DNA of 64,000 nucleotides from Actinoplanes italicus (GCF_003001815.1 NZ_PVMZ01000025.1:62001-126000); one strand, 5' to 3'; counted from the stretch's first letter, positions 33,654 through 41,658 are shown. The notes: generated by a model not told the origin, from the letters alone. A program made the numbers and translations.

Positions 33654-33701
33654 CGCCACGCCGCCACGCCGCCACGCCGCCACGCCGCCTCGCCGCTTCG
33701 C
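33654..33701. repeat. 8-bp tandem repeat, CGCCACGC x4 plus variants
   Basis: Four units of CGCCACGC are followed by CGCCTCGC and CGCTTCGC, filling the gap between palindromes A and B. A related array (CGTCTCGC) precedes the element at 54422. The period is not a multiple of three, arguing against coding. Confidence 0.9.
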
Positions 33702-33710
33702 CTGACGGCA

Positions 33711-33757
33711 GATCTAGTGAGGTTCGGGTCGCTGGAGCGGCGCAGCCGCACAAGATC
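33711..33757. repeat. 47-bp palindromic element, copy B
   Basis: Left arm GATCTAGTGAGGTT; right arm AGCCGCACAAGATC. The central part (GTCGCTGGAGCGGCGC) is identical to copy A, so these two are recent duplicates. It is preceded by TGACGGCA and followed by GCCCGCCGCC. Confidence 0.8.
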
Positions 33758-33792
33758 GCCCGCCGCCTCGCCGCCACGCCTTCTTGACGACA

Positions 33793-33839
33793 GATCTAGT
33801 GAGGTTCGGGTCGAGATGGCGGCCGAACCACACAAGATC
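33793..33839. repeat. 47-bp palindromic element, copy C
   Basis: Left arm GATCTAGTGAGGTT; right arm AACCACACAAGATC. The central 19 bp differ from copies A and B while the length is conserved. Preceded by TTGACGACA, like copy B. Confidence 0.8.
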
Positions 33840-33915
33840 GGCCGCGCTGGTGGGCGGGGCGGCAGGGCGGGCACCTGGCCACCCTGCGCCGCGAAATTTG
33901 ACAGCGACCTTCACA

Positions 33916-33962
33916 GATCTTGGGAGGTTGCGCCGTTCAGGCAGCCAGAACCTCCCAAGATC
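33916..33962. repeat. 47-bp palindromic element, copy D (perfect arms)
   Basis: Left arm GATCTTGGGAGGTT pairs perfectly with AACCTCCCAAGATC across 19 bp. Outside the 47 bp the symmetry continues (CACA before, TGTG after), giving an 18-bp perfect inverted repeat from 33913 to 33965. Arm bases that differ from other copies are compensated on the other arm. Confidence 0.85.
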
Positions 33963-33965
33963 TGT

Positions 33966-34080
33966 GCCAGCGCTGACCGAGATCCGCGGGCGCGGACGCC
34001 GACGCGCGGGGCGCGGGGCGCGGGGCGCGGGGGCGCTATCCCGGCCGGCTCGAGGTGGGCCGGCCGGGGACTGGCTCGGG
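33966..34080. other. Gene-free GC-rich stretch before the rluB stop
   Basis: Contains a short GCGGGGCGCG-type tandem near 34010-34030 and nothing I recognise as a gene or terminator. It completes the roughly 900-bp convergent intergenic block. Confidence 0.4.
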
Positions 34081-34818
34081 TCAGTCGCCGACGGCCTTGA
34101 ATAGGGCTGCCACCTCGGCGGCTGACAGGTGGCGGAAACCGCCGGGACGCAGGTCGCCCAGGCGGATCGGGCCCACGGCGGTACGGATGAGGCGGGTCAC
34201 CGGGTGTCCCACGGCGTCCATCATCCGCCGGACGATGTGCTTGCGACCCTCGTGCAGAACGATTTCCACCTGCGCGGTCTTGCCCATCGCGTCGACCAGG
34301 CGGAACGAGTCGACCTTGGCCGGGCCGTCCTCCAGCTCGATACCGGACTGCAGGGCGCGGCCCACGGTGCGCGGCAGCGGTCCGACGACCTCGGCCAGGT
34401 AGGTCTTGTTGATCTCGTACGACGGGTGCATCAGCTTGTGGGCCAGGCCGCCGTCGTTGGTGAACAGCAGCAGGCCCTCGGAGTCGGCGTCGAGCCGGCC
34501 GACGTGGAACAGCCGCTGCTCGAAGTTGGCGCCGAGGAAGTCGGCCAGCTCGGTGCGGCCCTTCTCGTCGTCGAGGCTGGAGACGACGCCACGCGGCTTG
34601 TTCAGTGCCACGTACACGAGCTTGGTGTTGGTGATCACCCGCTGCCCGTCGACGTGGATCTCCGCCGTGGCGGGGTCGACCTTGTCGCCGAGCTTGGCGA
34701 CCCGGCCGTTGACGGTGACGCGCCGGCGGAAGATCAGATCTTCACAGGCGCGCCGGGATCCAACACCGGCCGCCGCCAGGACTTTCTGGAGGCGTTCGGC
34801 GGTGTCAGCCTGAGGCAT
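34081..34818 (-). CDS. rluB: Pseudouridine synthase, RluB/RsuA family
   Basis: 245 residues from ATG 34818. The N-terminal S4 RNA-binding domain (ERLQKVLAAAGVGSRRACEDLI) is followed by the RsuA catalytic domain with LVYVALNKPRGVVSS, the Asp motif HVGRLDADSEGLLLFTNDG and EGRKHIVRRMMDAVGHPVTRLIR. It isomerises one uridine in ribosomal RNA (23S helix 90-region for RluB-type). It overlaps the scpB end by 14 bp and forms the usual scpA-scpB-rluB actinobacterial operon. Confidence 0.92.
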   Translation of the reverse strand: MPQADTAERLQKVLAAAGVGSRRACEDLIFRRRVTVNGRVAKLGDKVDPATAEIHVDGQRVITNTKLVYVALNKPRGVVSSLDDEKGRTELADFLGANFEQRLFHVGRLDADSEGLLLFTNDGGLAHKLMHPSYEINKTYLAEVVGPLPRTVGRALQSGIELEDGPAKVDSFRLVDAMGKTAQVEIVLHEGRKHIVRRMMDAVGHPVTRLIRTAVGPIRLGDLRPGGFRHLSAAEVAALFKAVGD

Positions 34819-36094
34819 CGAGCACTTCTTCCACATCGTCGGGCAGGAACGGAGCAATCGGCGGCAGCTGGTCGACCGAGTTGAGGCCGAGCTTCTCGAG
34901 GAACAGCGAGGTCGTCCGGTACAGGTATGCCCCGGTTTCCGGCTCGGTCCCGACCTCCTCGATGAGGCCGCGAGTGACCAGCGTACGCATGACCCCGTCA
35001 CAGTTCACACCGCGGATGGCCGAGATGCGCGATCGGGTCACCGGCTGTTTGTAGGCGACCACGGCCAGTGTCTCCAGCGCTGCCTGGGTGAGCCGCACCG
35101 ACTGGCCGTCGAGGACGAAACGCTCGACGTACGCCGCGTACTCCGGACGGGTGTAGAGGCGCCAGCCGCCGGCCACCCGCCGCAGGTCGATGCCGTGCCC
35201 CGCCGCGGTGTAGCGCGCCGACACGTTCTCCAGCGTTCGCGCGATGCGCTCCACCGGCTGTTCCAGAACCTGCGCGAGCTGCAGCTCACCGACCGGTTCG
35301 TCGACCACCAACATGATCGACTCCAGCGCGGCGGCGAGTTCGGCCTCATCCATCAGAACCGGTGCGGGTGTACGGGCCACGCTCTCGGCAACCGCCGGAA
35401 CGTCGTCCCGCGGCCGGCGCGGCTGTGACGGCACCGTGGCCACCACAACGGGCACGGGCGCCGGCACTGTGACTTCCGGCTCGGCCTCCACGACAGGCGC
35501 GGTCTCCACGACAGGCACGGTCTGCGCGACAGGCGCGGTCTCCGCGACAGGCGCGGTCTCCGCGACAGGCCCAGCCTCCACGACAGGCGTAACGGCCGAT
35601 CCCGCAAAGGCCTCACGCTCCGCGATGGCCTCAGACTCCACGAAGCGCGCAGGCTCCGCGACGGACCCAGGCTCCGCCAAGCGCCCAGACTCCGCGACGG
35701 ACCCAGACTCCGCCAAGCGCCCAGACTCCGCGACGGACCCAGGCTCCGCCAAGCGCGCAGACTCCGCGACGGACCCAGGCTCCGCCAAGCGCGCAGACTC
35801 CGCGACGGGCTCACCGACCGACTCCCCTGCCGCCGCAGCGTCGGACTCCGGCCCGGACGCCGACTCCGCCGACGGCTCGGACGGAGACCCAGGCGGCGGC
35901 TCGGACAGAATCTGCGGCGCCGGCTCGGCGGCGGAGACCGCGACCTCAGCAGAAGAGACCGTGGGCTCGGCAGAAGAGGCCGCAGCCTCGGCTTCGGCCT
36001 GGTACTCGCGGTCGGGTTCCCGGCGCCGCTCCCACGGCGGCACCCATGCGGCCGCCTGTGCGGCCAGGGATTCGGGACGCTCCTCGCTGCTCAC
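34805..36094 (-). CDS. scpB: Segregation and condensation protein ScpB with long repeat-rich N-terminus
   Basis: 429 residues, about twice the usual ~200. The ScpB core lies at ~248-420 (ALESIMLVVDEPVGELQLAQVLE, GWRLYTRPEYAAYVERFVLDG, RLTQAALETLAVVAYKQPVTRSRISAIRGVNCDGVMRTLVTRGLI). Residues 1-245 are acidic and disordered, with five 12-residue units like ARLAEPGSVAES (~99-150) and then APVAET/APVVET units (~173-203). With ScpA and SMC it forms the condensin that organises and segregates the chromosome. Its ATG overlaps the scpA stop. The N-terminal array may be a tether or simply expandable disorder. Confidence 0.92.
   Translation of the reverse strand: MSSEERPESLAAQAAAWVPPWERRREPDREYQAEAEAAASSAEPTVSSAEVAVSAAEPAPQILSEPPPGSPSEPSAESASGPESDAAAAGESVGEPVAESARLAEPGSVAESARLAEPGSVAESGRLAESGSVAESGRLAEPGSVAEPARFVESEAIAEREAFAGSAVTPVVEAGPVAETAPVAETAPVAQTVPVVETAPVVEAEPEVTVPAPVPVVVATVPSQPRRPRDDVPAVAESVARTPAPVLMDEAELAAALESIMLVVDEPVGELQLAQVLEQPVERIARTLENVSARYTAAGHGIDLRRVAGGWRLYTRPEYAAYVERFVLDGQSVRLTQAALETLAVVAYKQPVTRSRISAIRGVNCDGVMRTLVTRGLIEEVGTEPETGAYLYRTTSLFLEKLGLNSVDQLPPIAPFLPDDVEEVLDASG
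35645..35806. repeat. 36-bp in-frame tandem repeats inside scpB
   Basis: About four to five near-identical 36-bp units (12 codons each, unit encodes ARLAEPGSVAES with Gly/Ser variants). The copies differ by only a few bases, pointing to recent slippage or unequal exchange. Confidence 0.85.
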
Positions 36095-37116
36095 GATGTC
36101 TCCTCCACAGCCACCGGCCCGCCGGCCGGGGCCTCGTCGTCACCCGTGCCAAGATCGCTATCGGGAGCGTCCGAGTCAAGCCGCGCGGCCGGGGCATCGT
36201 CCGAACCGGTGTCGTCGTCTGCCGGTTTGCTGCCCTCGTAGTCGTCGACGTCGAGTTCGACGTCACCGTCGCCACCGATCCACCGGACGGTCAGCTCGTC
36301 GAGGGAGACCGGCTGGTCGAACTCGATCAGCCCTTCGCGGTAGAGCTCGAGCAGCGCCAGGAACCGGGCCACCACCTCGAGGGTGTTCTCGCAGTCGGCG
36401 ACGAGCAGGCTGAACGTGGCGACACCGGCCCGGCGCAACCGGTCGCGCAGCAGGTTGGCGTGCTCGCGGACACTGACCCGCACCTGGTGGATGTGCGCGA
36501 TCGAGACCTGCGGCGGACCGGGTTTCGGCAGGAAACTCTTGAGCGCCATCTTGAGCAGGCGCTCCGGCCCGATGCCCAGAACCAGTTCGGGAAGCGCGTC
36601 CGCGTACCGCTGCTCGAGGGTGACCATCCGCGGCCAGCGACGGGCCCCGGTGGCCTCGAGTTCCGCTATGTGCGCGGCCGCCTCCTTGAAGGCCTTGTAC
36701 TGCAGGAGCCGGGCGAAGAGCAGGTCGCGGGCCTCGAGCAGCGCCAGGTCCTCCTCGTCCTCGACCTCGGCGGCGGGGAGCAGCCGGGCGGCCTTGAGGT
36801 CGAGCAGCGTCGCCGCGACGAGCAGGAACTCGCTGGTCTCGCCGAGGTCCCAGTCGTCGCCCATGGCCCTGATGTAGGCGATGAAGTCGTCGGTGACCTG
36901 ATGCAGCGCGATCTCGGTGACGTCGAGTTTGTGCTTGCCGATCAGCTGCAGCAGCAGGTCGAACGGACCGGTGAAGTTCTCCAGCCGGACGGTGAATCCG
37001 CTGGCCTCGATCTCCACGCCGGCGGTCGGAACGCCGGCGTCGGCGGCCGGGGCTGCGGCGTCGGTCTCCGGTGGCGACGGGGCGGGCTCTTCAAGCACGT
37101 GCCGACCGTAGACCAT
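36091..37116 (-). CDS. scpA: Segregation and condensation protein ScpA (kleisin)
   Basis: 341 residues from ATG 37116; GTG 37143 is possible, but GGAGG sits downstream of it. Kleisin core: FTVRLENFTGPFDLLLQLIGKHKLDVTEIALHQVTDDFIAYIR, FLLVAATLLDLKAARLLP, and C-terminal EVVARFLALLELYREGLIEFDQPVSLDEL. An acidic tail (~285-341) follows. It bridges SMC heads and recruits ScpB. The scpB ATG overlaps its stop. The expected upstream neighbours (parA and the M50-like gene) are 11 kb away in this window. Confidence 0.93.
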   Translation of the reverse strand: MVYGRHVLEEPAPSPPETDAAAPAADAGVPTAGVEIEASGFTVRLENFTGPFDLLLQLIGKHKLDVTEIALHQVTDDFIAYIRAMGDDWDLGETSEFLLVAATLLDLKAARLLPAAEVEDEEDLALLEARDLLFARLLQYKAFKEAAAHIAELEATGARRWPRMVTLEQRYADALPELVLGIGPERLLKMALKSFLPKPGPPQVSIAHIHQVRVSVREHANLLRDRLRRAGVATFSLLVADCENTLEVVARFLALLELYREGLIEFDQPVSLDELTVRWIGGDGDVELDVDDYEGSKPADDDTGSDDAPAARLDSDAPDSDLGTGDDEAPAGGPVAVEETS

Positions 37117-37234
37117 GCCTGTGACGAGTTCCTCCGGGCGCACGCTCTTCCAACGTCACAATCGGCGCGGGGTTGCTCCGCGAGCGGGTTACCGGCCGGT
37201 TACATTTCCTCGTGATCCCGGTTACGCTGCGGCG

Positions 37235-37759
37235 ATGCGGTCACTGATCTCACCCAGGCTGCTTCTGCGCGAGTGGGAGGAGAAGGACATCGACTTCCTT
37301 CTCGACATGTATTCGCGCTGGGAGGTGGCGCGTTTTCTCGGCGCGGCGCCACGTGTGCTGTCCGGTCGCGACGACGCGGTCGCGACGCTGACCCGCTGGC
37401 GGGACCGGCAGGACGACGTGCACACGATCTGGGCGATCCAGGACCGGGCCACCGGTCATCTGCTCGGCACCGCACTGCTTGTCCCGCTGCTGGCGTCGGG
37501 CGAGAAGCTGCTTCCGGCCGGGGAGACCGAGATCGGCTGGCACCTGCACCCGGACGCCTGGGGCAAGGGGTACGCGACGGAGGCTGCCAACGCGGTGATG
37601 TCGTACGCCGCCCGTTCGGGGGTGAATCCGGTGCTGGCCGTGACCTATCCGGAGAACACCGCGTCACAGGCGGTGTGCCGGCGGCTCGGCATGCGGCACG
37701 TCGGGCCGACCGACCGCTACTACAACGTCACCCTGGAGCTGTTCACGACCGGCGAGTGA
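37235..37759 (+). CDS. GNAT family N-acetyltransferase
   Basis: 174 residues from ATG 37235. RimJ/RimL-like GNAT: LISPRLLLREWEEKDIDFLLDMYSRWEVARFLG, then EIGWHLHPDAWGKGYATEAANAVMSYAAR (acetyl-CoA binding R/Q-x-x-G-x-G/A loop as WGKGYA) and PENTASQAVCRRLGMRHVG. Substrate unknown; typical targets are ribosomal protein N-termini or small amines. It diverges from scpA and ends at a bidirectional terminator. Confidence 0.85.
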   Translation: MRSLISPRLLLREWEEKDIDFLLDMYSRWEVARFLGAAPRVLSGRDDAVATLTRWRDRQDDVHTIWAIQDRATGHLLGTALLVPLLASGEKLLPAGETEIGWHLHPDAWGKGYATEAANAVMSYAARSGVNPVLAVTYPENTASQAVCRRLGMRHVGPTDRYYNVTLELFTTGE

Positions 37760-37764
37760 AAGAA

Positions 37765-37794
37765 CGGGCCGCCGACGAGAGGCGCGGCGGCCCG
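37765..37794. terminator. 9-bp hairpin between converging genes
   Basis: CGGGCCGCC pairs with GGCGGCCCG over a 12-nt loop, a few bases after the acetyltransferase stop and five bases before the low-complexity gene's stop on the other strand. Confidence 0.65.
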
Positions 37795-37799
37795 GCAGA

Positions 37800-38084
37800 T
37801 CACTTCTTCTTGTCCTTCTTGGACTTCTTGGCCTTGGCGGGGGCCTCTTCGGCGACCGGGGCTTCCTCGACAACCGGCGCTTCCTCGACAACCGGCGCCT
37901 CTTCGACAACCGGCGCCTCTTCGACGACCGGCGCCTCGGCGGCGGCCTTCTTGGACTTCTTGGCCTTCTTGGCCTTGACCGGCGCCTCGACGACCGGCGC
38001 GGTCTCGACCTCTACCGGCGCCTCGACAACCGGCGCAGCCTCGGCCTCTACCGCCTTCTCGGCCTTCTTCTTGGTCTTCGCCAC
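37800..38084 (-). CDS. Low-complexity Lys/Ala/Glu/Pro protein
   Basis: 94 residues from a GTG preceded by AAGGAGG. Basic ends (MAKTKKKAEKA; KAKKSKKDKKK) and a lysine block (KAKKAKKSKKAAA) flank acidic EAPVVE repeats (four or more PVVEEA units at ~50-78). There is no folded domain. The composition recalls histone H1-like tails of actinobacterial nucleoid proteins, but the alternating acidic blocks are different. Nucleic-acid or polyphosphate contact is a guess. The strong ribosome site supports real expression. Confidence 0.75.
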   Translation of the reverse strand: MAKTKKKAEKAVEAEAAPVVEAPVEVETAPVVEAPVKAKKAKKSKKAAAEAPVVEEAPVVEEAPVVEEAPVVEEAPVAEEAPAKAKKSKKDKKK

Positions 38085-38277
38085 GTCGGCCTCCTTTCAC
38101 CTGTAACCCTCACGCGGTACCAACCGGCGCGCGTGTGCAGGTGACTGTAGATGATCTTGCGAAACCTGTGGTTAGCGAGAGCGAAGTCAAATGTTCACCA
38201 TCCTGCAGACCGGAAAGAAAGGTCGGGCCAAACCCAATTACGACTCCCGGTGACACAAGCAGACGTAGGGTGAGCCG

Positions 38278-38544
38278 GTGGTCCGCAAGCGAGTCCTGGT
38301 GTCCGGCCTGGTCCAGGGCGTTTTCTTCCGCGATTCCTGCCGCCGGGTGGCCTGTCGGCACGGGGTCCGGGGATGGGTTCGCAACCTACCCGACGGCCGG
38401 GTCGAGGCGGTCTTCGAGGGCGACGCCGATGGCGTGGAACGCCTGCTGACCTGGTCCCGGACCGGCCCGACCCGGGCGCGCGTGGACGGCGTGGAGGTCC
38501 ACGACGAACCGGCCGAGGGGTTCGACGCCTTCCAGATCCGCTGA
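38278..38544 (+). CDS. Acylphosphatase
   Basis: 88 residues from a GTG. Canonical signature GLVQGVFFRDSCRRVACRHGVRGWVRNLPDGRVEAVFEG contains the catalytic Arg (FFRD) and Asn (VRNL). It hydrolyses acyl phosphates such as carbamoyl or acetyl phosphate, with a ferredoxin-like fold. The ~190 bp upstream, shared with the divergent low-complexity gene, contains an AT-richer GTCAAATG stretch but no clear -35. Confidence 0.93.
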   Translation: MVRKRVLVSGLVQGVFFRDSCRRVACRHGVRGWVRNLPDGRVEAVFEGDADGVERLLTWSRTGPTRARVDGVEVHDEPAEGFDAFQIR

Positions 38545-38607
38545 CCGTCCGAACTGGACTCCGTATTCGAGTTGCCGCACCTCCCGGGCACCGGTAGACG
38601 TGGAGGC

Positions 38608-39348
38608 ATGGCGAAACTCGACGATCCCGGACTGTTCGGCCGCCATTGGGCGGCGCACTACGACAGCCCCGGCAACCCCGATCCCGCACCGGCCGTGGAC
38701 TTCCTCGCCCCGCTCGCCGGCGACGGCCCGGTGCTGGAGCTGGCGATCGGCAGCGGCCGGGTCGCCCTGCCCCTGGCCGAGCGCGGTGTCGAGGTCGAGG
38801 GCATCGAGGCGTCGCCGGAGATGATCGAGCTGATGCGAGGCAAGCCCGGCGGCGACCGCATCCCGGTCACCGTCGCCGACATGGCCGACGTGCCGGTGAC
38901 AGGCGGCCCGTACCCCCTGGTCTATCTGGTCTTCAACACCCTCTTCAATCTGACCGTGAAGGGCCGCCAGGAGGACTGCTTCCACAATGTGGCCCGCGTT
39001 CTCGCACCCGGCGGCCGGTTCGTGATCGAGGCGTTCGTGCCCGACGACGCGAAGTTCGACCAGGAGGAGCGCGAGGTCCAGGTCTGGTCGGTCACCGAGG
39101 ACGAGGTCAGGGTCAGGATGCATCGGTACGACCGGACCGAGCAGTCCTTCGTCCGGCAGACCGTTGTCTTCACCGACGGCGGCGTACGCCTGCAGCCGTT
39201 CGGCATGCGCTATCAGTGGCCGGAGCAGATCGACGCGATGGCCGCGGCCGCCGGCCTGGAACTGGAGGCCCGTTACGCGAACTGGCAGCGCGAGGAGTTC
39301 GGCCCGGAGAGCACCGACCACATCACGGTCTATCGCAAGCCGTCCTGA
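38608..39348 (+). CDS. Class I SAM-dependent methyltransferase
   Basis: 246 residues from ATG 38608. Rossmann-type motif I VLELAIGSGRVALPLAERG, motif II VEGIEASPEMIELMR, VADMADVP and LVYLVFNTLFNLT, then HNVARVLAPGGRFVIEAFVP. The substrate is not identifiable. It is the second gene after acylphosphatase on the same strand, about 60 bp downstream. Its 3' end overlaps the convergent glycerol kinase by 19 bp. Confidence 0.87.
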   Translation: MAKLDDPGLFGRHWAAHYDSPGNPDPAPAVDFLAPLAGDGPVLELAIGSGRVALPLAERGVEVEGIEASPEMIELMRGKPGGDRIPVTVADMADVPVTGGPYPLVYLVFNTLFNLTVKGRQEDCFHNVARVLAPGGRFVIEAFVPDDAKFDQEEREVQVWSVTEDEVRVRMHRYDRTEQSFVRQTVVFTDGGVRLQPFGMRYQWPEQIDAMAAAAGLELEARYANWQREEFGPESTDHITVYRKPS

Positions 39349-40811
39349 CCGTCACGGCTGAACATCACCGCGCACTCCACGGCGCGCCGCCAGTTCGCAT
39401 ACTCGCCTGCGCGCCGGCCGGAGTCGAGTCCGGGCTTCCAGCTCCCCGCCCGGTGCCGGTTGGCCCGCAGATCACGCTGGTCCGACCAGTACCCGACGGC
39501 CAGCCCGGCGGCGTAGGCGGCACCCAGCGAGACGGTCTCGGCGACCATCGGGCGTACCACCGGGACCTGCAGGAAGTCGGCGACGATCTGCATCAGCAGG
39601 TTGTCGGCGGTCATGCCACCGTCCACGTTGAGGGCGGTCAGGGCCAGGCCGGAGTCGGCGTTCATGGCGTCGACGACGTCACGGGTCTGCCACCCGGTCG
39701 CCTCCAGCACCGCCCGGGCCAGATGGGCCTTGGTGATGTACGAGGTCAGGCCGACGATGACGCCACGGGCCTCGCTGTGCCAGTACGGCGCGAACAGCCC
39801 CGAGAACGCCGGGACGATGTAGCAGCCGCCGTTGTCCTCGACCGTCCGGGCCAGTGTCTCGATCTCCGAGGCGGTGCCGATCAGGCCGAGCCCGTCGCGC
39901 ATCCACTGCACCAGCGATCCGGCGATCGCGATCGAGCCCTCCAGCGCGAACACGGGCGGACGGTCGCCTATCCGGTAGCCGACCGTGGTGATCAGGCCGT
40001 GGCTCGAGCGGACGGGGGTGGTGCCGGTGTTCATGAGCAGGAATCCGCCGGTGCCGTACGTGCACTTGGCCTCGCCCGGTTCGAAGCAGGTCTGCCCGAA
40101 CAGCGCGGCCTGCTGGTCACCGATGGCCGCAGCGATCGGCACGCCGGGAAGAACGGCGCCGGCTGTCCCGTACACCTCTGAAGATGATCTTATCTCGGGG
40201 AGCATGGCGCGCGGGACGCCGAAAAGGTCCAGCAGCTCGGGGTCCCAGTCCAAATCGGTCAAATTCATCAGCATCGTACGGCTGGCGTTGGTCACGTCGG
40301 TGACGTGCAGAGCTCCGCCGGTCAGGTTCCAGATGAGCCAGGAGTCCATGGTCCCGAACAGCACGTCGCCGCGCTCCGCCCGCTCACGCAGGCCCGGCGT
40401 CCGATCCAGCAGCCACTGGATCTTGGTGGCCGAGAAGTACGTGGCGGGCGGCAGTCCGGTCCGGCTCTTCAGGAACTCGGCGTCCAGAGTGGAGACGTCG
40501 GTGCGGGTGTCCTGCCAGACGATCGCGGGCGCCACCGGAACGCCGGTCGACCGGTCCCACAGCACGGTCGTCTCCCGCTGGTTCGCGATCCCGATGGCCG
40601 CCACCTGCGACGGGTCGACACCGCGCAGAACCTTGCGGATCAGTCGCTGCAGGTCACGCCAGATCCGCGCCGCGTCGTGCTCCACCCACCCCGGCCGCGG
40701 GTAGGACTGCGGATGCTCGGCCCGCTCCACCGCCACCACGGTGGCCCGCCGGTCGAACAGGATGCACCGCGTCGAGGTGGTCCCCTGGTCCACCGCCAGC
40801 ACGTAGCTCAT
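39330..40811 (-). CDS. glpK: Glycerol kinase (first copy)
   Basis: 493 residues from ATG 40811, overlapping the IclR stop (ATGA). FGGY-family kinase: VLAVDQGTTSTRCILFDRRA, VEHDAARIW, IGIANQRETTVLWDRSTG, VWQDTRTDV, YFSATKIQWLLD, FGTMDSWLIWNLTGG, ALFGQTCFEPGEAKCTYGTGGFLLMNTG, GSIAIAGSLVQWMRDGL and NVDGGMTADNLLMQIVADFL. It phosphorylates glycerol to sn-glycerol-3-phosphate. It is cotranscribed with and after the IclR gene. A second copy with long identical stretches is divergent at 41659. Confidence 0.92.
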   Translation of the reverse strand: MSYVLAVDQGTTSTRCILFDRRATVVAVERAEHPQSYPRPGWVEHDAARIWRDLQRLIRKVLRGVDPSQVAAIGIANQRETTVLWDRSTGVPVAPAIVWQDTRTDVSTLDAEFLKSRTGLPPATYFSATKIQWLLDRTPGLRERAERGDVLFGTMDSWLIWNLTGGALHVTDVTNASRTMLMNLTDLDWDPELLDLFGVPRAMLPEIRSSSEVYGTAGAVLPGVPIAAAIGDQQAALFGQTCFEPGEAKCTYGTGGFLLMNTGTTPVRSSHGLITTVGYRIGDRPPVFALEGSIAIAGSLVQWMRDGLGLIGTASEIETLARTVEDNGGCYIVPAFSGLFAPYWHSEARGVIVGLTSYITKAHLARAVLEATGWQTRDVVDAMNADSGLALTALNVDGGMTADNLLMQIVADFLQVPVVRPMVAETVSLGAAYAAGLAVGYWSDQRDLRANRHRAGSWKPGLDSGRRAGEYANWRRAVECAVMFSRDGQDGLR

Positions 40812-41575
40812 CCCGCCACGTCCCGCGAGATCGACCGTGCCGCCGCCACCACGTGCTCGACCAGCGCCGGCCGGGCCTGCCGCCGGGTGTCGGTGAGCCG
40901 CTCCACCGGCCCGGCGATGCCCACCGCCCCCACGACGAGGCCGCCCGAGGTGCGTACCGGCGCGGCGATCCCGGCCACACCCGGACGCCACTCCTCGACC
41001 GAGAGCCCCCAGCCACGGGTGCGGGTCTCGGTGAGCGCGTCCGCAAGCTCACGGCGATCGATCAAGGTCCTTCTGGTGTACGGGTCGAGCCCGGCCGCCA
41101 CGGCCGACTCCTCCGCCGGCGCCGAGTAGGCGAGCAGCACCTTGCCCAGCGCGGTGGCGTGTAGCGGTAACCGGACCCCGGTGTCGAGGGACTGCGCCGA
41201 GTCGTCCGGCCGGAACACGTGGTGCACGACGAGGACCCGATTGTCGTCGAGCACGCCCAGGCGTACCTCCTCGCCGCTGCGCGCGGCCAGCGCGTCGGCC
41301 CAGTTGAGGGCCCGTCCGCGCAGCTCGTTGGCGTCCATCCCGGCCGAGCCGAGGTCGAGCAGTCCACGGCCGAGCCGGTAGCGGGCGGTCCGCGGGTCCT
41401 GCTCGACGAACCCGACGTGTTCGAGCGTGCGCAGGATGCTGTGTGCCGTCGATTTCGGCAGACCGAGCGCGTCGGCGATCTCCTTGACCCGCAGCCGGTC
41501 GGGCCCGGCGGCGAGCAGGCGCAACACGGCCGACGACCGTTCGATCGACTGGATCATCCCCGGCACGTGCGACAT
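40808..41575 (-). CDS. IclR family transcriptional regulator (GylR-like)
   Basis: 255 residues. The N-terminal winged helix (residues ~8-70: IQSIERSSAVLRLLAAGPDRLRVKEIADALGLPKSTAHSILRTLEHVGFVEQ) is followed by the effector domain with LHATALGKVLLAYSAPAEE and RRELADALTETRTRGWGLSVEEWRPGVAGIAAPV. Its position between glpK and the divergent glpK-glpD operon matches Streptomyces GylR, a glycerol regulator. GGGAGG lies nine bases before the ATG. A perfect inverted repeat spans its start codon. Confidence 0.9.
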   Translation of the reverse strand: MSHVPGMIQSIERSSAVLRLLAAGPDRLRVKEIADALGLPKSTAHSILRTLEHVGFVEQDPRTARYRLGRGLLDLGSAGMDANELRGRALNWADALAARSGEEVRLGVLDDNRVLVVHHVFRPDDSAQSLDTGVRLPLHATALGKVLLAYSAPAEESAVAAGLDPYTRRTLIDRRELADALTETRTRGWGLSVEEWRPGVAGIAAPVRTSGGLVVGAVGIAGPVERLTDTRRQARPALVEHVVAAARSISRDVAG

Positions 41576-41583
41576 TGTCGCAC
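41567..41583. promoter_or_regulatory. Inverted repeat GTGCGACATTGTCGCAC over the IclR start codon
   Basis: Two perfect 8-bp arms flank a single T. IclR-type regulators bind palindromes of about this size. Its place over the start codon would let the protein block its own transcription or translation and lies ~80 bp from the divergent glpK start. Confidence 0.6.
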
Positions 41584-41658
41584 GCCTCCCGTTGCCGCAC
41601 CCCGGATCCGTTCATAGCGTCGGCGGTCAGAGAGCACCGGGTTCGGCGGGGAGGGCAC

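Noticed and set aside
33234..34080. Short open frames in the 33.2-34.1 kb block
   Set aside because: They consist of Arg/Pro/Ala low-complexity translation of repeats, overlap the palindromes on both strands and lack ribosome sites.
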